Assembly: GCA_017557665.1 (NCBI GenBank)
Contig: JAFYYI010000086.1
Coordinates: forward strand, 124,001 to 188,000
From: Muribaculaceae bacterium
GTDB taxonomy: Bacteria > Bacteroidota > Bacteroidia > Bacteroidales > Muribaculaceae
Direction of reading: 5' to 3'
DNA length: 64,000 nt
The notes beneath the pieces were generated by a model that saw nothing but the letters and a program-made list of their open reading frames with translations, ran no database searches and had not been told where the DNA came from. Positions 33,988 through 43,044 of the stretch are shown here, piece after piece (the first letter of the stretch is position 1; the number at the start of each line of letters is the position of its first letter). Both the position numbers and the translations under genes were made by a program.

Positions 33988-35079
33988 TTATCCTAATTTG
34001 TTAATCAGTTTCTCTTTGAGAGCGTTGAGAATCTCGTCGGGAGCAGGTACATTGCCACCCAAGCGGTGGAAGATGTCAACAGGATATTTGCACTCGGTAG
34101 CGAGCTTGATATCCTCGATGAGCTGGCCTGCGCTGAGCTCTACGCTAAGGATGCCCTTAACGCCCTCGGCTGCCTTGCGGATAGCATCTACTGGGAATGG
34201 CCACAGAGTGATTGGACGGGCGATGCCCACCTTGATGCCTTCCTCGGCGGCAAGCTCCATAGCCTTCTGGCTTATGCGTGCCATACTGCCGAATGCCACA
34301 ATCAGGTAGTCGCAGTCGTCGGTGTTGATCAACTCGCAGCGTTGCTCGTTCTTCTCAATCTCACGGTAGGTAGCTTGGAAGCGGTGGTTGTTCTCCTCCA
34401 TCTTGTCATCATCAAGCTCAAGCGAGGTGATGATGTTCTTGGGACGCATACCCTTGCGGCCGTTAACAGCCCATGGGCAGTTCTCACGAATCCATTCCTC
34501 GGTGTGGCGTGGACGCTGCTCGGGGAGCACCACTTTCTCCATCATCTGGCCAATAACGCCATCGGCGAGAATCATCGACACTGCGCGATACTTGAATGCC
34601 AAGTCCCAGCCGAGTGCCACAAAATCTACCATCTCCTGCACCGAGGCGGGAGCCAATGTAATCAAGCGGTAGTCGCCATGACCACCACCCTTAACGGCCT
34701 GGAAATAGTCGGCCTGTGAGGGGTGGATAGTACCCAGACCTGGGCCACCACGCATTACGTTAATCACCAATGCGGGAACCTCGCTTGCTGCCATGTAGCT
34801 CATTCCCTCCTGCATCAGGCTGAAACCTGGACTCGAGGTAGAAGTGAGCACTGTCTTGCCGCACGAAGCACCAGCATACACCATGTTGATTGCAGCCACT
34901 TCACTCTCGGCTTGCAGCACTACCATACCGGTAGTCTCCCAAGGCATTTCTTCTTCAAGTTTTTCGAGAACCTCCGACTGCGGGGTAATAGGATAACCAA
35001 AATAACCGTCGGCACCATAGCGAATAGCAGCGACAGCGAGAGCCTCATTACCCTTCATTAATGTTACTTTATCGTTCAT
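33988..35079 (-). CDS. 2-oxoacid:ferredoxin oxidoreductase, alpha subunit (VorB/KorA-like)
   Basis: Pyrimidine-binding alpha subunit. The 363 residues contain MKGNEALAVAAIRYGADGYFGYPITPQSEV, shown here in part as KGNEALAVAAIRYGADG, then TSTSSPGFSLMQEGMSYMA, RGGPGLGTIHPSQADYFQ and the C-terminal KVGIARPITLWPFP block. Related genes in Bacteroides are often named vorB (3-methyl-2-oxobutanoate dehydrogenase), but the family is also used for 2-oxoglutarate. Starts 39 bases after the ferredoxin-like gene. Confidence 0.93.
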   Translation of the reverse strand: MNDKVTLMKGNEALAVAAIRYGADGYFGYPITPQSEVLEKLEEEMPWETTGMVVLQAESEVAAINMVYAGASCGKTVLTSTSSPGFSLMQEGMSYMAASEVPALVINVMRGGPGLGTIHPSQADYFQAVKGGGHGDYRLITLAPASVQEMVDFVALGWDLAFKYRAVSMILADGVIGQMMEKVVLPEQRPRHTEEWIRENCPWAVNGRKGMRPKNIITSLELDDDKMEENNHRFQATYREIEKNEQRCELINTDDCDYLIVAFGSMARISQKAMELAAEEGIKVGIARPITLWPFPVDAIRKAAEGVKGILSVELSAGQLIEDIKLATECKYPVDIFHRLGGNVPAPDEILNALKEKLINKLG

Positions 35080-35118
35080 CGTTTCTACGGTTTTGTTTTT
35101 TAAAAGTTCATTACTTGT

Positions 35119-35349
35119 TTACTTCTCCACAACGCGATATACCTCGATGCAAGCGTCAGGACACACGAGCGCGCAGCTCGAGCAGCCAATGCACTTCTCA
35201 GGCACTGCCATATAGGCATAGTGGTAACCTCGGTTGTTAACTTCATTTTTCTTTAGGTCAAGCACACCACTGGGGCAGGCCACAACGCACAGGTTGCAGC
35301 CCTTGCAGCGCTCGGTGTTGACCGTTACTGCTCCATTAATTTTTGCCAT
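35119..35349 (-). CDS. Ferredoxin-like delta subunit (two 4Fe-4S clusters)
   Basis: Electron-carrying subunit of the oxidoreductase. In 76 residues there are two CxxCxxCxxxCP motifs: CKGCNLCVVACP and CIGCSSCALVCP, each binding a 4Fe-4S cluster. First gene of the four-gene operon, with a -7 box upstream at 35379-35386. Confidence 0.94.
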   Translation of the reverse strand: MAKINGAVTVNTERCKGCNLCVVACPSGVLDLKKNEVNNRGYHYAYMAVPEKCIGCSSCALVCPDACIEVYRVVEK

Positions 35350-35378
35350 AATATTTTAAAGTGTTTAGTTAAGTCTCG

Positions 35379-35386
35379 CAAAGGTA
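35379..35386 (-). promoter_or_regulatory. -7 promoter box of the oxidoreductase operon
   Basis: TACCTTTG on the minus strand, about 30 bases before the ferredoxin start. The -33 position lacks a clear TTTG. Confidence 0.55.
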
Positions 35387-35444
35387 CAAAACTTCTTACA
35401 ATTTATCACTATTTTTAGGGAAGAATTTTTCAACAACTTCAAAA

Positions 35445-35469
35445 AATGCACAATGCATAATGCACAATT
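35445..35469. repeat. TGCATTR 7-bp array, intergenic
   Basis: Three inverted units (AATGCAC, AATGCAT, AATGCAC) plus a partial one. It lies within the 323-bp gap 35350-35672, which also holds a 9-bp array pair and a terminator but no gene. Confidence 0.85.
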
Positions 35470-35498
35470 CCACTAGTAGGGTGTTGCAATATTAAATA

Positions 35499-35595
35499 AA
35501 CAACTGATTTATCTAAATTATCTGAATTTCCACAAACATTTAAACGCTTACTAACCAATGTGTTATAGTCAGAAATTTCAGATTATTCAGTTGTT
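35499..35595. repeat. Inverted pair of 9-bp-unit arrays
   Basis: Left arm AACAACTGA (35499-35507) leads into units CTGATTTAT, CTAAATTAT, CTGAATTTC. The right arm (35571-35595) is an inverted array, AGAAATTTC, AGATTATTC, ending TCAGTTGTT. The whole could fold into a long imperfect hairpin. Function unknown. Confidence 0.7.
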
Positions 35596-35616
35596 TTAAT
35601 AAGAGCCTCGAAACAA

Positions 35617-35651
35617 AAAAGCGGCTCCCGCTATTAACGAGAACCGCTTTT
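35617..35651 (-). terminator. Terminator of the 35673 gene
   Basis: AAAAGCGG and CCGCTTTT bracket a TC(C/T)CG stem extension. On the minus strand the hairpin is followed by a T-run. Confidence 0.85.
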
Positions 35652-35672
35652 ATCCTTTGTAATATTTCCACT

Positions 35673-36215
35673 TTACTCGATTTCGTCCCAAGTTATATGT
35701 TCTTTTTTGATGAGCACAGCTTTGTTATTCTTCAGTTTATAGGTTGAAACATCATATTCATTGTCAACTCTGAAAGTTCCTATAATGGTCTTGTTCTTTT
35801 TGACAAATGTGGGATCCATGATTTCATCGAAATTTTCAATCTTGACAAAAGTGTGGCGTTTTTTATCCCACGCATAACCGTCATAGGTGAAACCGCCAAA
35901 AGCGTTGGTAGGGCCTAGGCAAATCATCAGGTCAGAAATTCCGTCAAAGTTAATGTCATCTTCTACTATATCTCCGAATCCACGCCAGTATTCTGGATCA
36001 AGTGGTTGGGTGTAGCTCACCAGGGTGTAGGTTCCTTGCTTGTTGGTGACATAAGTGATGATTGAATCGGCCACTGCGCCGCCCTCTTCATCGGGAGTCG
36101 TGAAAACTTGTGTGCGGAATGTATAATCACTGCGCTGCGGTACATACTTTTTTTGCGCTACGGCACTCGACGCAAGTAATGTGACAATAAAAAAGAATAA
36201 GGCGAAATGTCTCAT
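35673..36215 (-). CDS. Exported hypothetical protein with an FG-GAP-like calcium motif
   Basis: Unrecognised 180-residue protein. A signal peptide (residues 1-20, ending AVA) precedes a beta-rich body. The segment DDINFDGISDLMICLG resembles the Asp-rich loop of FG-GAP/VCBS repeats (DxNxDGxxD), and GYAWDKKRHTFVKIENFDEI is typical of small Bacteroidales secreted proteins of this type. No catalytic motif is visible. It stands alone with its own terminator, next to a GntP permease with which it has no evident link. Confidence 0.75.
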   Translation of the reverse strand: MRHFALFFFIVTLLASSAVAQKKYVPQRSDYTFRTQVFTTPDEEGGAVADSIITYVTNKQGTYTLVSYTQPLDPEYWRGFGDIVEDDINFDGISDLMICLGPTNAFGGFTYDGYAWDKKRHTFVKIENFDEIMDPTFVKKNKTIIGTFRVDNEYDVSTYKLKNNKAVLIKKEHITWDEIE

Positions 36216-36286
36216 AATTGTTGATTATGTTTATTTTTGGCTTGTATTCCCCCACTGCGGAGACGTCCTCAGCCCCTAAAACTTTA

Positions 36287-37636
36287 TTAAATCAATATCA
36301 GCGCCGCAAGAGCAATGGCGATGATGGCGGTCACGCCCATAATGAGGGTCATCAAGGTAAAAGAACGGTAACCGTCGGTAGCACGAATACCGCCGAAACC
36401 GGTAACCACCCAGAAGTAGCTGTCGTTGGCATGCGACACTGTCATGGCGCCTGCGCCAATCGCCATAACAACGAGGGTGGCTGCAAGCGGCGAAGTAAAG
36501 CCTAAGGCGTGCATCATCGAACCTGTGTCGCTGAACATTCCCATCAGGCTTGCCGTGGTGGTAATCGCCACAGTTGACGAGCCTTGAGCCGACTTTAGGA
36601 TAGCTGCGATGATGAATGGGAAGACCACTCCGAGCACCGATAACGAGCCTGCATACTGCTTGATAATCTCGACAAAACCGCTTTCCATTATCACTGCGCC
36701 AAGCACTGCACCAGCAGCAGTGATAAAGATGATAGGGCCAGCTGTCATGAGTGAGTCGTTGATGATGCCGTAGGAAGACTTAAGCAACTTGCGCTTAGCG
36801 AGCAGCGGCAAGCAACACAGGAACGCCACCATAAGGGCGATAACGGGCTTGCCCAGGAAGGCAAAAATTGTGGCAAGCCACTCAGGCATAGCTACGAGCG
36901 ATACCACGCTACCCATTGCCATAAGCAACACTGGTACGATAATTGGAAGGAAAGAGAGTGTTGCCGAAGGTGCATTTTTGGAATCTTCAGCATTTTTGTC
37001 CTCGTCGAGGTCTACTCCCACTGTCTTTATATTCTTGCCAATCTTACCAGCAAAGAAATAGGCAGGCACGAGCGAGATAAGCGAAATCACAACACCCACA
37101 GCGATAACCAAGAGCAGGCTATCGTCAAGACCCATCATACCGGCGGCTGCAACGGGACCTGGCGTAGGTGGAATGAACACATGTGAGGCAAAAAGACCAG
37201 CTCCTAATGCAAGCATAAGACTCGCCTGCGGATGAGCGGTGCGCTGCGCAAGCGATCGGCCTATCGGACTCACAAGCACAAAGCCACTATCGCAGAACAC
37301 GGGTATCGACACTATCCAGCCAATTAGCATCATCGCCAGGCGCGGAAAGCGCTGCCCCACTACCCTCTCCACGGCTCGCGCCATCGACAGTGCGGCACCG
37401 GTCTTCTCAAGCACAGTGCCTATGATGGTGCCAAAGATTATCACTAAACCAATGCCTGTGAAGATGCTCGAGAAACCCTTGCCAATAGTGTCAGGGACAG
37501 ACTTTAGCGGCACACCAAGCACAATCGCCAGCAGCAACGCTGTGGCAATAATGGCAATAAACGGATGAATCTTCCACCGCGCGATGGCTACTACCATTAT
37601 CAGGATGGCTATGACGAAAATGAGAATTGAGGACAT
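36287..37636 (-). CDS. GntP family gluconate/organic acid permease
   Basis: Proton symporter for gluconate or a related hydroxy acid. 449 residues, about 12-14 hydrophobic helices, and the GntP signatures: ARWKIHPFIAIIATALLLAI at the N-terminus, CDSGFVLVSPIGRSLA, FIPPTPGPVAAAGMMG, and the C-terminal SHANDSYFWVVTGFGGI. Length is typical. No kinase or dehydratase for gluconate is nearby, so the substrate remains open. Confidence 0.93.
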   Translation of the reverse strand: MSSILIFVIAILIMVVAIARWKIHPFIAIIATALLLAIVLGVPLKSVPDTIGKGFSSIFTGIGLVIIFGTIIGTVLEKTGAALSMARAVERVVGQRFPRLAMMLIGWIVSIPVFCDSGFVLVSPIGRSLAQRTAHPQASLMLALGAGLFASHVFIPPTPGPVAAAGMMGLDDSLLLVIAVGVVISLISLVPAYFFAGKIGKNIKTVGVDLDEDKNAEDSKNAPSATLSFLPIIVPVLLMAMGSVVSLVAMPEWLATIFAFLGKPVIALMVAFLCCLPLLAKRKLLKSSYGIINDSLMTAGPIIFITAAGAVLGAVIMESGFVEIIKQYAGSLSVLGVVFPFIIAAILKSAQGSSTVAITTTASLMGMFSDTGSMMHALGFTSPLAATLVVMAIGAGAMTVSHANDSYFWVVTGFGGIRATDGYRSFTLMTLIMGVTAIIAIALAALILI

Positions 37637-37656
37637 AGTTTTTTATGAGTACAAGA

Positions 37657-37702
37657 AACGAGAACGGGAACGGTTGTTTCCAATCACGTTCCCGATCACG
37701 TT
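37657..37702 (-). terminator. Imperfect hairpin terminator after the M6 protease gene
   Basis: AACGAGAACGGGAACG (37657-37672) pairs with CGTTCCCGATCACGTT (37687-37702) with a few mismatches. T-rich sequence follows on the minus strand. Confidence 0.7.
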
Positions 37703-37715
37703 TTACCAATAAATT

Positions 37716-40514
37716 TTATTTCACTACCACTTTCTTGCCGCCAATGAGGTAAATACCTGGACGGAGGCCTTGGGTAGCGATATTTGCGTTCACGCCTTGC
37801 TTGATAAGCTGGCCCTGCATGTTATAGACATTGACAAGGGCGTCGTTTTTATCCATATTCAAAGACTCAACGGCTGTAGGAATTGATGACGACAGAGCAT
37901 AAAGTACGTAGTTCTGGAAAGGATAGTCATATTCCATAAGCATTGGAGCTGCACTACTCCAAGGTTCCTTAATCTGGACTATACCAAACATGTTGTAATA
38001 TGTGCCATCAACAGGTGTCCAGCCCGACATCCAAGAGCAATCAAGCGACACGCTCTGACCCTGTGGATAGACTGAATAAGCACGCAAAGCGTTGTCGTTT
38101 GCATTATAATATCCACCCACGTTAATCACCTCGTTAACCTTTGGAGCAAAGGGTTCAGCAAGGTTATAAGTCTTTGGAGTTATGATAAATTCATAAGGTG
38201 CTGCCTCTGGCGCCTCTGCAAGAGTGATGGTCGGGATGAATTCCTTGCCAGTGAAGACGCCCTTGAGAGTGCCACAAGCTACTGTGTTCATTGAGGCCAA
38301 AGTGTTGTAATAGCTGCCAGCATCCACCTTTATCCAATTGTCGAGGCCATCACTGAGGAATGCCAGACCATCGCTTGGCACAACTTCAACAACTGAGAGA
38401 TCGTCGGCGACAAGGTATTCGTTGCCGTCTACACCTTCGTTCAGGATTGTAGCCAGCGGAGTGCCAGTATATGGAATGATGTCGGTGTAATAAATTGTGA
38501 AGTCATCGATATATACCTTGTTTGTATTGGGACCAGCCGACATGCTGATGCGGTAGCGTGCAGGTTCTGTCATGTCGAATGTATAGTTGAAGGTGGCATC
38601 GGTATTTCCACCAACTGAGGAATTGGTATCGCCATTAATGTTAGCGATAGCATTCCAAGTATTACCCTTATCGGTAGAGCAATAGAGTATGAGTTTAGCG
38701 GTAGTGCCCGAATTGTTGTAAGCCTTGAAACTAACCATGTAACTCATATAGCGCACGTCTTGCGTCATGGTGAGCGATGAGGGCCTCTTCATGGCTGCGG
38801 CATGCTCGCCATTGCAGTAGGTGCTACCTGGATTGGTGACATAACAGTTCACAAATTTCCACTTGGAGTAAACGCCTTGCACGTCATCTTCAGGTGCGGC
38901 AGATGTCACCGCCATTTCCTCAAAGTCTTCAACAATGCTGTGCAGCGAGTTGTCATCACCCACGTTGAAAATGATGACTCCGTTATTCTCCTGAATGCTG
39001 GTGATATTATACTGGCATGGGTTGCCGTTCCAAGTTAAGAGGTTTGGAGTGGTAGAGTTGGTAATAAGACTAGCTCCTGCTGGGAATGCATCGCTGGCCT
39101 GCGCGGTTTCAGTGCCATTTCCTGCACGAAGCAACACGTAGTAGTTGTGGGCTGGATAGCAGTTCACTTCGTTGCTGTCCCATATCGAAGCGTTAGTGGA
39201 ATCGACGCGGCAAATAATCATACCATGTCCTGGTGCATAGGCATCCCAACGAGTGTTCTGGCGGTTCTCGATATAGAACTTAACCTGTGGCTCTGGGCTG
39301 TTGATGATATAACCTTCGCCTGTAGAGCCAATCTGGTTGAGAGAATAAGTGCCTGTCGCATTGATAACCTGTGCGTTTGCAAAGCCCAAAGAGTAGCGGT
39401 CATAAAGGCTATATGCCACTGGCGTGCGCGAGTTATTCTGATAGCTGCCGCCAGCCATGATATCCCAATCGCCTGGATGCTGGCTCTGGCCACCATTATC
39501 TTCGTAGTCGGTATCATAGAGGTCGGGCAAGCCCAGAACATGGCTAAACTCGTGGCAGATGGTGCCGATGCCGTCAAGCACTCCATAATATACAGGATAA
39601 ACATACTCGGTAGAGCAGGCATAAGTGCGAGCACGCTTGCCGTCGAGCACCACATTTTCCCAGTAGAGGTCGCTCTTGTGCGGCCATAGGTGTGTCTGGC
39701 TACCGTCACTGTTAGAGCCACTGCCGGCGCCAATGAAGTATATCATGTCGATATTGCCGTCGTTATCAGTGTCATACTGGCTGAAATCTACCTGAGGGTT
39801 GATTTGATTCAGGGCGGCTGCCCAAATCTCGCCAGTGTGATTCCACTTTTCGTGATAATCAACCGAATAATTCGCTAATGTTATTGGACCTACCACATCA
39901 AAGGTTGGAATGAAGCGTCCCTGGCTGTTATCGGTGTAATAGTCACGGAGACTACCAGTGCAGGCTCCATAATTGTTGGGGGTGCCGTCTTCGTTAGTAA
40001 AACCAGTATAGTTTACCTCATTGGCCATGCGATAGTAGAAGTCCTGCATATCGCTCCTCGAGAATTGACAGTCATAATAGTCCACGAGGATGATAAGTCC
40101 GCGGAAGTTGTTATAATCATAGTTCTTGAGTGATGCAGCCTGCGTGGCAGCATCAACTGGGGCACGCTTCAGCTTGCCGTTACGGGCGTCTACCTTGCTG
40201 ATAATGCCTTTCTCAAGGGTATTTACAAACTGTGCCTCGCTTGCCGAACGCTCTGCCTCATTGTGGGCAATGACATTGCTAGGCACTAGATCATCGTTCT
40301 GACTTTGAGCATAAACGAAATATCCAGCCTCATTGCGCACAATTGTGTAGCCATCAGCTGTAGTCTGGTAGTTAAAAAACTCATCACCAACGATGCGAAT
40401 CGTCAGCTTTGTTCCATCAGGCTGAATGACCTGGATGGGGGTAGGCAGCGCAGGCACCGCCTCGGCTGCGAGCGCAACAATGGCTCCAGCCACAAATAGT
40501 AATAATTTTCTCAT
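37716..40514 (-). CDS. Secreted M6-family metalloprotease with C-terminal sorting-type tail
   Basis: Extracellular zinc protease of the immune inhibitor A class. A signal peptide (about 1-19) precedes a propeptide-like region. The zinc motif HEFSHVLGLPD lies near residue 325, followed by WDIMAGGSYQN, the usual met-turn-type segment. A MAM/concanavalin-like region follows (about 530-670, with YCNGEHAAAMKRPS), then an OB-like domain (about 690-860). The final ~45 residues, LVNVYNMQGQLIKQGVN to a GIYLIGGKKVVVK end, match a type A T9SS sorting domain. 932 residues; its natural substrate is unknown. Confidence 0.92.
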   Translation of the reverse strand: MRKLLLFVAGAIVALAAEAVPALPTPIQVIQPDGTKLTIRIVGDEFFNYQTTADGYTIVRNEAGYFVYAQSQNDDLVPSNVIAHNEAERSASEAQFVNTLEKGIISKVDARNGKLKRAPVDAATQAASLKNYDYNNFRGLIILVDYYDCQFSRSDMQDFYYRMANEVNYTGFTNEDGTPNNYGACTGSLRDYYTDNSQGRFIPTFDVVGPITLANYSVDYHEKWNHTGEIWAAALNQINPQVDFSQYDTDNDGNIDMIYFIGAGSGSNSDGSQTHLWPHKSDLYWENVVLDGKRARTYACSTEYVYPVYYGVLDGIGTICHEFSHVLGLPDLYDTDYEDNGGQSQHPGDWDIMAGGSYQNNSRTPVAYSLYDRYSLGFANAQVINATGTYSLNQIGSTGEGYIINSPEPQVKFYIENRQNTRWDAYAPGHGMIICRVDSTNASIWDSNEVNCYPAHNYYVLLRAGNGTETAQASDAFPAGASLITNSTTPNLLTWNGNPCQYNITSIQENNGVIIFNVGDDNSLHSIVEDFEEMAVTSAAPEDDVQGVYSKWKFVNCYVTNPGSTYCNGEHAAAMKRPSSLTMTQDVRYMSYMVSFKAYNNSGTTAKLILYCSTDKGNTWNAIANINGDTNSSVGGNTDATFNYTFDMTEPARYRISMSAGPNTNKVYIDDFTIYYTDIIPYTGTPLATILNEGVDGNEYLVADDLSVVEVVPSDGLAFLSDGLDNWIKVDAGSYYNTLASMNTVACGTLKGVFTGKEFIPTITLAEAPEAAPYEFIITPKTYNLAEPFAPKVNEVINVGGYYNANDNALRAYSVYPQGQSVSLDCSWMSGWTPVDGTYYNMFGIVQIKEPWSSAAPMLMEYDYPFQNYVLYALSSSIPTAVESLNMDKNDALVNVYNMQGQLIKQGVNANIATQGLRPGIYLIGGKKVVVK

Positions 40515-40549
40515 TGTTATAGTTTTTAGATAATTGTCAGTGAAAGTTG

Positions 40550-40629
40550 TTTAGGTTTTAGGTTAGAATGGGAGGTCACAGAACCTACGGAAAGTGACAG
40601 AAAAACCTCTAAACACTAAACACTAAACT
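40550..40629. repeat. 7-bp units TTTAGGT and CTAAACA between two genes
   Basis: Two TTTAGGT units (40550-40563) and, further on, CTAAACA, CTAAACA, CTAAACT (40609-40629). The 119-bp gap between the M6 protease and the PepSY-like lipoprotein gene is largely made of such units. Confidence 0.75.
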
Positions 40630-40633
40630 TTTA

Positions 40634-41071
40634 TTAGTCATCCATTTCCATCAATGCTCCCTGCTCATTGAACTTAAGCTCTAGGTCGTTGGCTAATTCA
40701 ACTTCAATCTCTCCGTTGTCTATATCTATCTTCTTGATAGCGACACCTGGATTGTTAGTGTTGAGGTAAGTGGCGATGGGAGCTGGCAGAAGGGCAACAG
40801 GCACACCACTAGCTACACTTTCGATCTTGGTCCATTCGTTATTGCGGTTAAACTCAATGTGAGTGCCATCGGCAAGAGTCACATCATACTCATAGGCGAA
40901 AAACGACCAGTCTTTCTGGGCAAATGTGATATTTTGGCCAGGAAAATTTTGCTGAACGAAAGTCTGAATTTGTCCTGGAACCTCTCCTGGAGCAACATTC
41001 ACGTCGCTGCAAGAGCAAAACATTATCGCCATTAAAGCGATTAATGAAGCAAATGTAATCTTGTTTTTCAT
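40634..41071 (-). CDS. PepSY-like lipoprotein
   Basis: Small exported protein, 145 residues. The N-terminus ends in a lipobox (IMFCSC), so it is probably anchored to a membrane by a lipidated Cys. The body holds two PepSY-like repeats of the Bacteroidetes family: QTFVQQNFPGQNITFAQKDW and IATYLNTNNPGVAIKKIDID, each followed by a beta-hairpin ending in EFN/KFNEQG. The family's role is unknown; it may bind or inhibit a secreted protein. It has its own promoter and precedes the M6 protease gene, but PepSY inhibition of that protease is only a guess. Confidence 0.85.
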   Translation of the reverse strand: MKNKITFASLIALMAIMFCSCSDVNVAPGEVPGQIQTFVQQNFPGQNITFAQKDWSFFAYEYDVTLADGTHIEFNRNNEWTKIESVASGVPVALLPAPIATYLNTNNPGVAIKKIDIDNGEIEVELANDLELKFNEQGALMEMDD

Positions 41072-41102
41072 TGAATTAAAAATTTAAATAATTATTCTGT
41101 TG

Positions 41103-41133
41103 CAAATATAGTATGTTTTTTTAAATCAACAAT
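41103..41133 (-). promoter_or_regulatory. Promoter of the PepSY-like lipoprotein gene
   Basis: Minus-strand ATTG (41133-41130) and TATATTTG (41110-41103), spacer 19 nt. Confidence 0.65.
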
Positions 41134-41168
41134 GTTTTTATTGTTTTTTAATGTAACTTGCTTTATTA

Positions 41169-41196
41169 TGCTTTGTGCATTGTGCATTATGAATTA
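41169..41196. repeat. TGCATTR 7-bp array in the glnS promoter region
   Basis: Four units: TGCTTTG, TGCATTG, TGCATTA, TGAATTA. The first two junctions supply the -33 ATTG of the glnS promoter. Confidence 0.8.
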
Positions 41197-41211
41197 ATTT
41201 TTGTATCTTTG
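41179..41211 (+). promoter_or_regulatory. Promoter of glnS
   Basis: ATTG at 41179-41182 (inside the 7-bp array) and TATCTTTG at 41204-41211, spacer 21 nt. It overlaps the upstream part of the long open frame, supporting ATG 41285 as start. Confidence 0.65.
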
Positions 41212-41284
41212 CAGTTTGAAAAATACCAAATGTGGTGTTTTTAACTCTAAATCATTGAATAACATATTTATATCTCAATCTATT

Positions 41285-43000
41285 ATGGCAGAGAACAACG
41301 AAATAAAACCCGTAGAGGAAAAGAAAGTCCTCAATTTCGTGCAGCAAATCGTTGCCGACGACTTGGCAGCAGGTAAAAACGGCGGACGCCTTAACACACG
41401 TTTCCCACCCGAGCCTAACGGATACCTCCACATTGGCCATGCTAAGGCTATCTGCATGGACTTCGGTGTAGCTGAGATGTTTGGCGGCACTTGCAACCTG
41501 CGCTTTGACGACACCAACCCACAGAAGGAGGACACCGAGTATGTAGAGTCTATCATGCGCGACATCCACTGGCTGGGATATGACTGGGGGGACCGTCTCT
41601 ACTATGCCAGCGACTATTTCGAGAAGCTCTACGACTTTGCCATTGACCTTATCAAGAGAGGACTCGCCTACGTTGATGACCAGACTAGCGAGCAGATTGC
41701 CGAGCAAAAAGGCACTCCCACCCAACCAGGTACCGAGAGCCCTTACCGCAACCGTTCAGTAGAGGATAATCTTGACCTCTTTGAGCGTATGAACGCTGGT
41801 GAGTTTGACGAGGGTGCACGCGTGCTACGCGCCAAAATTGACATGGCGTCGAGCAATATGCATTTCCGCGACCCAATCATGTACCGCATCATCAAGACTC
41901 CTCACTGGCGCACAGGCACTAAGTGGAAAGTATACCCCATGTATGACTTTGCGCATGGCCAAAGCGACTATTTCGAGGGCGTGACACACTCAATATGCAC
42001 TCTTGAGTTCGTGCCTCATCGTCCTCTCTACGACTACTTTGCCCACCTGCTTGCTGGCGACACAGTTGACCAATATTGCCCCCGCCAGATTGAATTTAAC
42101 CGCCTGAACCTCACCTACACTGTGATGAGCAAGCGCAAACTCCTGCAACTGGTTAAGGAAGGTTTGGTGGCTGGATGGGACGACCCACGCATGCCAACCA
42201 TCTGCGGTCTGCGTCGCCGTGGTTACACTCCACAATCTATCAAGAACTTCCTCGATGACATTGGCTACACCAAATATGAGGCTCTTAACGACATCGAACT
42301 GCTGGAGCATAACATCCGCGAGGATTTGAACAAAAACGCCAACCGTGTGTGCGCCGTCATCAACCCAGTGAAGGTGGTTATAACCAACTATCCCGAGGAT
42401 AAGGTGGAGATGCTCGCTATGGACAACAACCCCGAGCAGGAGAACGCCGGCACTCACGAGATGCCGTTCTGCCGCGAGATTTACATCGAGCGCGACGACT
42501 TCATGGAGGAACCTCCCAAGAAGTTCTTCCGCCTCACTCCTGGCAAGGAAGTGCGCCTGAAAGGTGGATATATCATTATGTGCAACGACGTAGTAAAAGA
42601 CGCCGATGGCAACATCACCGAGATTCACTGCACCTACGATCCTGACACACTTAGTGGCACACCTGGTAGTATGCGCAAGGTTAAGGGCACGCTGCATTGG
42701 GTATCGGCACGTCACTGCAAGGATGCTGAGGTGCGTCTCTATGACCGACTTTTTGCCGTTGAGAATCCATCGGCAGAGGCTGAGAAGGACTTCCGCGAAC
42801 TCCTTAACCCCGACTCTCTCAAAGTTGTCACCAACGCTAAGGTTGAACCTTACCTGGCCGAGATTGCTAAACCCGAGGACAAGTTCCAGTTCCAGCGCAT
42901 TGGCTACTTCTGCGTTGACCTCGACAGCACTCCCGATCACCTAGTCTTCAACCGCACAATCACGCTCAAAGACAGCTGGGCAAAGGCACAGAAGAATTAA
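41285..43000 (+). CDS. glnS: Glutamine-tRNA ligase
   Basis: Charges tRNA-Gln; class I synthetase. ATG 41285 is used because the frame upstream overlaps the promoter. The 571 residues show HIGH-type HIGHAKA near residue 52, the class I MSK signature [11 protein letters not shown], the AMP-site segment [19 protein letters not shown], and the C-terminal beta-barrel anticodon domain with [14 protein letters not shown]. Full length. The stop overlaps by one base an ATG that opens the next frame, and the two HU-like genes follow on the same strand. Confidence 0.97.
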   Translation: MAENNEIKPVEEKKVLNFVQQIVADDLAAGKNGGRLNTRFPPEPNGYLHIGHAKAICMDFGVAEMFGGTCNLRFDDTNPQKEDTEYVESIMRDIHWLGYDWGDRLYYASDYFEKLYDFAIDLIKRGLAYVDDQTSEQIAEQKGTPTQPGTESPYRNRSVEDNLDLFERMNAGEFDEGARVLRAKIDMASSNMHFRDPIMYRIIKTPHWRTGTKWKVYPMYDFAHGQSDYFEGVTHSICTLEFVPHRPLYDYFAHLLAGDTVDQYCPRQIEFNRLNLTYTVMSKRKLLQLVKEGLVAGWDDPRMPTICGLRRRGYTPQSIKNFLDDIGYTKYEALNDIELLEHNIREDLNKNANRVCAVINPVKVVITNYPEDKVEMLAMDNNPEQENAGTHEMPFCREIYIERDDFMEEPPKKFFRLTPGKEVRLKGGYIIMCNDVVKDADGNITEIHCTYDPDTLSGTPGSMRKVKGTLHWVSARHCKDAEVRLYDRLFAVENPSAEAEKDFRELLNPDSLKVVTNAKVEPYLAEIAKPEDKFQFQRIGYFCVDLDSTPDHLVFNRTITLKDSWAKAQKN

Positions 43001-43026
43001 TGTTGGGACGAGACCTGTCTCGTCCG
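43001..43026. repeat. GGGACGAG palindromic element, intergenic copy
   Basis: GGACGAGA pairs with TCTCGTCC around CCTG in TGTTGGGACGAGACCTG and the following TCTCGTCCG. Three related copies lie in frame inside the HU-LysM gene (43658-43765). Confidence 0.8.
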
Positions 43027-43044
43027 ATTTCCCATCAAGCACAC

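Noticed and set aside
41990..42940. 316-codon minus-strand frame opposite glnS
   Set aside because: Shadow of glutaminyl-tRNA synthetase; no start context or family signature.
43000..43044. Upstream ATG for the first HU-like gene
   Set aside because: The extra 15 residues would be encoded by the palindromic element, and HU proteins normally start at the position given by ATG 43045.
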